Assembly (NCBI GenBank): GCA_002399765.1 | Contig: DHEG01000013.1 | Span: 22,659 to 39,709, forward strand | Length of the DNA: 17,051 bases | Direction: 5' to 3' | Source: Caryophanales bacterium UBA4856 | GTDB lineage: Bacteria > Bacillota_I > Bacilli_A > RFN20 > CAG-288 | Part shown: piece after piece, positions 14,682 through 17,051 of the stretch | Layout: every line of letters begins with the position of its first letter | Position numbering within the stretch: position 1 is the stretch's first letter | Notes under the pieces: generated by a model | The model's database searches: none | The model's input: the letters and a program-made list of their open reading frames with translations, nothing else | Told to the model about the DNA's origin: nothing | Position numbers and translations under genes: made by a program

Positions 14682-14731
14682 TATTGTTTAGTTATCCATT
14701 GCCTAAGACAACAATCTTATGTTATTGTTTA
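14682..14731 (+). promoter_or_regulatory. Candidate promoter/operator of the BusR-like gene
   Basis: The divergent gap 14522-14758 holds no gene. TATTGTTTA occurs twice, at 14682-14690 and 14723-14731, 41 bases apart (about four helical turns). AACAAT (14710-14715) and ATTGTT (14724-14729) form an inverted repeat. TTGCCT (14699-14704) and TATTGT (14723-14728) with 18 bases between could be -35 and -10. GntR regulators usually repress their own promoters at such repeats, so this is a plausible self-operator. It is inference only. Confidence 0.4.
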
Positions 14732-14758
14732 TACGATTGATTACAGGAGGCCAATGCA

Positions 14759-15427
14759 ATGGCTAAAGAGAGAGGAACTCCCAGGTATTTGAAGATAGCC
14801 CAGGATATCTGCGGAAAGATTCTTACCGGAGAGTATCCCGAGGGCACTTTGCTTAAGGGAAGGTCGATACTTGGCGCTGCCTATGGTGTCTCACCCGAGA
14901 CCGTACGCAAGGCCTTGAACTTGTTGGAGAAGGAGAAGATCGTCTCCTCAAAGAGGGGCGTCGGGGTGTTCGTCGAGTCCGTCCTGCATGCTCAGCAGTT
15001 CGCTGCCAGGTGGAAGAGCGAGACCCAGATCCAATCCAAGTATCATAACTTGGAGACCCTTTTGTCTCAGAAGAAGTCTCTCGACGAGAAGATCAATGAA
15101 GCAATCGACGATATGAAGGATTCGTTCAGGTATCAGACCACCGAGGCCGTGAAGTTCTCGGAAGTCTCGGTGCCTGCCGATTCCTGGATCAATGGCAAGA
15201 CCATCGGCGAGGTTTACTTCTGGAACTACACTGAGGCAACCATCGTTGCCGTCATCGGTTCCGATGGCATAGCCAAGACCTCCCCTGGCCGTGACTTCGT
15301 CCTTCATTCCGGCGATCGTCTCATCTTTGTCGGCAAGGACAGCTTGACCTTCGACCGCGTCCTTTCGTTCTTGACCTATGGTGTCTTGAAGGAAGGCGAA
15401 CAGGGCGGCGAAGGCAGTGGCGAGTAG
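14759..15427 (+). CDS. busR: BusR-like GntR-family regulator with C-terminal RCK_C domain
   Basis: This 222-aa protein joins a GntR winged-helix DNA-binding domain to a ligand domain. RYLKIAQDICGKILTGEYPEGTLLKGRSILGAAYGVSPETVRKALNLLEKE (about residues 9-59) is the winged helix, with the wing at KRGVGVFV. A coiled coil runs from about 90 to 118. Residues 135-210 form an RCK_C (TrkA-C) domain (VPADSWINGKTIGEVYFWN ... GRDFVLHSGDRLIFVGK). This order is that of BusR of Streptococcus and Lactococcus, where the RCK_C domain binds cyclic di-AMP and the protein represses osmolyte uptake. The ligand here is inferred from the family; no osmolyte transporter is within the window, so targets other than itself are unknown. 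AGGAGG 8 bases before the ATG sets the start. A terminator follows. Confidence 0.85.
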   Translation: MAKERGTPRYLKIAQDICGKILTGEYPEGTLLKGRSILGAAYGVSPETVRKALNLLEKEKIVSSKRGVGVFVESVLHAQQFAARWKSETQIQSKYHNLETLLSQKKSLDEKINEAIDDMKDSFRYQTTEAVKFSEVSVPADSWINGKTIGEVYFWNYTEATIVAVIGSDGIAKTSPGRDFVLHSGDRLIFVGKDSLTFDRVLSFLTYGVLKEGEQGGEGSGE

Positions 15428-15453
15428 AAGGCCTAGTCAAATTCAAAAAGAAA

Positions 15454-15484
15454 GCTGGCTGGGATAAACTCAACCAGTTTTTTA
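15454..15484 (+). terminator. Rho-independent terminator after the BusR-like gene
   Basis: CTGG-C-TGGG (15455-15463) pairs with CTCA-A-CCAG (15469-15477) around the loop ATAAA, with one internal mismatch and one G-U pair. It is followed directly by six T residues (15478-15483). Confidence 0.8.
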
Positions 15485-15522
15485 TTGCTCGTCGGTTTAA
15501 GATGCAATAAGCAACTTAGGAG
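15483..15522 (+). promoter_or_regulatory. Possible structured leader (H-type pseudoknot) before queT
   Basis: TATTGC (15483-15488) pairs with GCAATA (15504-15509). The loop carries TTAAG (about 15497-15501), and the tail just before the ribosome site carries CTTA (15515-15518), which could pair with it and mask AGGAG. Small preQ1 riboswitches have this shape and often precede queT. However, the conserved preQ1-I bases (such as the ACCC segment and long A-run) are not evident, so this is only a candidate. Confidence 0.25.
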
Positions 15523-15528
15523 AGATCA

Positions 15529-16080
15529 ATGTCATATACAGGTAAGAAGCAAAAGAATTGGTTACAAGATTGGTTTTCGGTAGACATGATTGCCAAGAAT
15601 GCTTTGGTGGCAGCCTTGTATTTTGTCCTGACGATAGTTTCCTATCCCTTGGCCTATAACCTGGTCCAGTTCCGCATCTCCGAAATACTGAACCTGTTGG
15701 TCTTCTTCAACCCAGCCTATACCCTTGGTCTCACCTTGGGCTGTTTCTTGGCTAACACCTTGAGCACATCGCCTTGGGATATGTTAATAGGAACTGGGGC
15801 AACCCTGCTTGGCTGTCTTTTGATGATACCGTTCCGGCAGCTGTTCATTGCCGGTCTTATGCCATGTCTTGCAAACGGAGCGGTCGTAGGCCTTGAACTG
15901 TATTATCTATTCGGGTATGGGCCTGCCACGCCGTTTTGGGTTTGCTTTGGGTGGGTAACCCTTGGTGAAGTAGTCGTCATAAATGGCGTGGGCTATGCCA
16001 TCTTCATGGCTTTGAGGTATCTATATCCGCCCGTCATGAAAATGATAGGGGCGACGAGAAACCAAAGCTTTGTTTGGTAA
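15529..16080 (+). CDS. queT: QueT family ECF transporter S component for a queuosine precursor
   Basis: The 183-aa integral membrane protein matches QueT. A basic N-terminus leads into the first membrane segment at about 21-42 (MIAKNALVAALYFVLTIV). VQFRISEILNLLVFFNP (about 46-62) is the QueT signature, followed by TLGLTLGCFLANTLS and PWDMLIGTGATLLGC. The last helix (about 145-160) lies in the segment GEVVVINGVGYAIF. S components bind a small substrate, here preQ1 or preQ0, and import it with the shared EcfA/A'/T energy module encoded elsewhere. The cell would thus salvage a precursor for tRNA queuosine. AGGAGAG precedes the ATG. The gene follows the busR terminator by about 45 bases and ends 3 bases from the convergent MIF gene. 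Confidence 0.9.
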   Translation: MSYTGKKQKNWLQDWFSVDMIAKNALVAALYFVLTIVSYPLAYNLVQFRISEILNLLVFFNPAYTLGLTLGCFLANTLSTSPWDMLIGTGATLLGCLLMIPFRQLFIAGLMPCLANGAVVGLELYYLFGYGPATPFWVCFGWVTLGEVVVINGVGYAIFMALRYLYPPVMKMIGATRNQSFVW

Positions 16081-16083
16081 TCC

Positions 16084-16422
16084 CTAGAATTGCCCACCCC
16101 AAGCCTTGTGGACTATGGTGTCGTACTTTACATAGATCCTGGCCTTGGGGATCTGGGGAAGAGCCGTGGTCAAAGTCTCCACGGCTTTTTTCGCATAATC
16201 CATATAGGCCTTTTCGGTTTGCTCACCTACCAGGCTTAGCGAAATCATTGCCGTAGGTCCAGGCTGCCCACCGAAGTACATGAAGGCCTTTCCCCTTATG
16301 GCAACCATTACCCTGACCTCAGGCTTGTTGAAGATGGCTATGTTCGACCCCAAGCCCCTCTTGATCGTCTCAGCCTGCTTTTCGCTGACGTCTTCGGTAG
16401 TCGTGACTTCAATCATTGGCAT
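16084..16422 (-). CDS. MIF/tautomerase-superfamily protein (second of a tandem pair)
   Basis: The start is the ATG at 16422 (MPMIEVTTTEDVSEKQAE), supported by GGGGAGGATT upstream; the frame remains open farther back without a ribosome site. The 112-aa product has the small tautomerase fold: Pro immediately after Met (the catalytic base once Met is removed), KPEVRVMVAI where the second-half strand begins, FGGQPGPTAMISLSLVG, and the C-terminal ARIYVKYDTIVHKAWGG. These match macrophage migration inhibitory factor (about 114 aa) in order and spacing. The CxxC of mammalian MIF is absent. It lies 17 bases after the related gene at 16440-16784, so the two form an operon arising from duplication. Keto-enol tautomerase activity is likely from the family; the natural substrate is unknown. 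Confidence 0.8.
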   Translation of the reverse strand: MPMIEVTTTEDVSEKQAETIKRGLGSNIAIFNKPEVRVMVAIRGKAFMYFGGQPGPTAMISLSLVGEQTEKAYMDYAKKAVETLTTALPQIPKARIYVKYDTIVHKAWGGQF

Positions 16423-16439
16423 ATTCGAAAATCCTCCCC

Positions 16440-16784
16440 TTAGAAATTGGAGCCGCTCCAGCCCCAATGCTCTACTTCGGAATACTTTACGTATATACGG
16501 TCGGCCCCGATTCCGGTATTGGTTGAAATGATGTTTGTTATCTTCTGCGTAAGTTCATCATACCTGTCATTGGGAATGGTCCCATAGACCTTGACCTCAA
16601 CAATGGCTGCCGGATCCTCACTTCCGCCGAAGAACAAACTATGGGGCTTGTCATCGAAGCCGACCATCAGCCATTGCTCGGACTTACCCGGCAGGATCCC
16701 GATCATCGCGCCGAATTGGTCCTTTATCTTTGTCTTTTGGCTTAAGCACAAAACTATATTGGTCTTGGTATTGATAAATGGCAT
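16440..16784 (-). CDS. MIF-like tautomerase-superfamily protein (first of a tandem pair)
   Basis: This 114-aa protein has exactly the length of MIF. Pro-2 follows the start Met. A Lys in LPGKSEQWLMVGF sits where the substrate-binding Lys-32 of MIF lies (TGKPPQYIAVHV). FFGGSEDPAAIVEVKVYGTI parallels [20 protein letters not shown] of human MIF, but both cysteines are replaced. GADRIYVKYSEVEHWGWSGSNF parallels the MIF C-terminus (SPDRVYINYYDM ... VGWNNSTF), with Lys in place of Asn-97. The likeness is clear along the whole length. AAGGA precedes the ATG by about 16 bases, a weak site. It is divergent from the partial gene at 16909, sharing a regulatory gap with a 9-bp inverted repeat. Confidence 0.87.
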   Translation of the reverse strand: MPFINTKTNIVLCLSQKTKIKDQFGAMIGILPGKSEQWLMVGFDDKPHSLFFGGSEDPAAIVEVKVYGTIPNDRYDELTQKITNIISTNTGIGADRIYVKYSEVEHWGWSGSNF

Positions 16785-16841
16785 TTTCGTTCTGTTTATT
16801 TCCTTAAATGAGATGGGGTTTTAGTTAAAACCGCACTCATA

Positions 16842-16888
16842 TATAATAGTCCTATGACTCGCAGGACTTCTATCGGTTGATAGGACTA
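16842..16888. promoter_or_regulatory. Divergent promoter region with perfect 9-bp inverted repeat
   Basis: A perfect TATAAT on the plus strand (16842-16847) serves the gene at 16909; its -35 (TTTTAG, 16819-16824) is weak. TATTAT on the minus strand overlaps the same bases and could serve the MIF pair. TAGTCCTAT (16847-16855) and ATAGGACTA (16880-16888) form a perfect inverted repeat 24 bases apart, the first arm overlapping the -10 and the start point. A third related unit, AGGACT (16863-16868), lies between. The arrangement suggests an operator controlling both directions. Confidence 0.5.
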
Positions 16889-16908
16889 CAGATTAACGAG
16901 AAAGCAAA

Positions 16909-17051
16909 ATGGGAAAAGACAAAAAGGAAGATGTCGACTTGTCCAATGAAGAAAACAAGGGAGGGTTTGGTACATACATAGACGACGATCAGCTGTTCTC
17001 TGATTCCATGTCGCTCAGAAGAAGGCTGTCGATCATAGAGAAGGTGCTGAT
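16909..17051 (+). CDS. Unknown protein, N-terminal fragment cut by the window edge
   Basis: An ATG at 16909, with a weak GAGAAAG ribosome site, opens 47 codons that run off the window. The visible start is highly polar and charged (MGKDKKEDVDLSNEENKGG), then FGTYIDDDQLFSD and a basic helix SLRRRLSIIEKVL. No domain can be recognised. The reading frame is supported by the promoter-like TATAAT 62 bases upstream and absence of stops. Confidence 0.65.
   Translation, partial: MGKDKKEDVDLSNEENKGGFGTYIDDDQLFSDSMSLRRRLSIIEKVL

Noticed and set aside
14692..14700. DnaA-box-like TTATCCATT upstream of the BusR-like gene
   Set aside because: Two mismatches at the most conserved end and no second box nearby; chance is sufficient in AT-rich DNA.
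1..17051. CRISPR arrays, tRNA or rRNA genes, prophage or complete insertion sequences
   Set aside because: I saw no regularly spaced direct repeats, no tRNA-like cloverleaf sequences, no rRNA segments and no full transposase or phage genes in the window.

Overview
The window spans a chromosomal replication origin of a bacterium of the Bacillota, probably class Bacilli and possibly an uncultured Erysipelotrichia- or Mollicutes-related lineage. That placement is inference from gene content and order, an ECF-type QueT, a BusR-like GntR/RCK_C regulator, and coding sequence of roughly balanced GC that uses many ATA and AGG codons. UAA, UAG and UGA all end genes here and no in-frame UGA codon interrupts a recognised gene, so the standard code fits.

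Left arm, minus strand (1-3895): dnaA, dnaN, oppB and the start of oppC run leftward. The usual recF/gyrB neighbours are absent within the window; an oligopeptide ABC permease pair follows dnaN instead. Origin (3896-4370): an AT-rich, gene-free stretch with at least eleven DnaA-box-like 9-mers, three of them perfect, flanking a very AT-rich block at 4140-4182. Just right of it lie a 63-aa helix-turn-helix ORF of IS3/IS150 transposase type (minus) and a 250-base regulatory gap.

Right arm, plus strand (4814-13290): prfA and prmC (release factor 1 and its methyltransferase), then a tightly packed replication/repair cluster of dnaX, ybaB, recR, tmk, holB, an Asn/Gly-rich low-complexity ORF, and rsmI, ending in a bidirectional terminator. 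dnaX and holB encode the clamp-loader subunits that load the DnaN clamp, RecR works in gap repair, Tmk supplies dTTP, and RsmI modifies 16S rRNA. A single-pass membrane protein on the minus strand (6697-7413) lies between prmC and dnaX, overlapping the end of prmC.

Far right (13325-17051): a membrane protein with a large Ser/Thr/Asp-rich domain (minus, with a strong promoter that corrects its start), a BusR-like c-di-AMP-type regulator with its terminator, queT (queuosine-precursor ECF S component), a tandem pair of MIF/tautomerase-superfamily genes (minus), and a divergent gene cut by the window edge. A 9-bp perfect inverted repeat sits over the divergent start region. Most genes run away from oriC on both arms, as expected for leading-strand genes; the exceptions are the HTH ORF, two membrane proteins and the MIF pair, which look like accessory or lineage-specific genes.

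I did not find a clear-cut new multi-gene system. The best candidates for novelty are the N/G-rich ORF in the clamp-loader operon, the tandem MIF pair with its operator-like repeat, the DnaA P-loop change, and the small HTH protein beside oriC.
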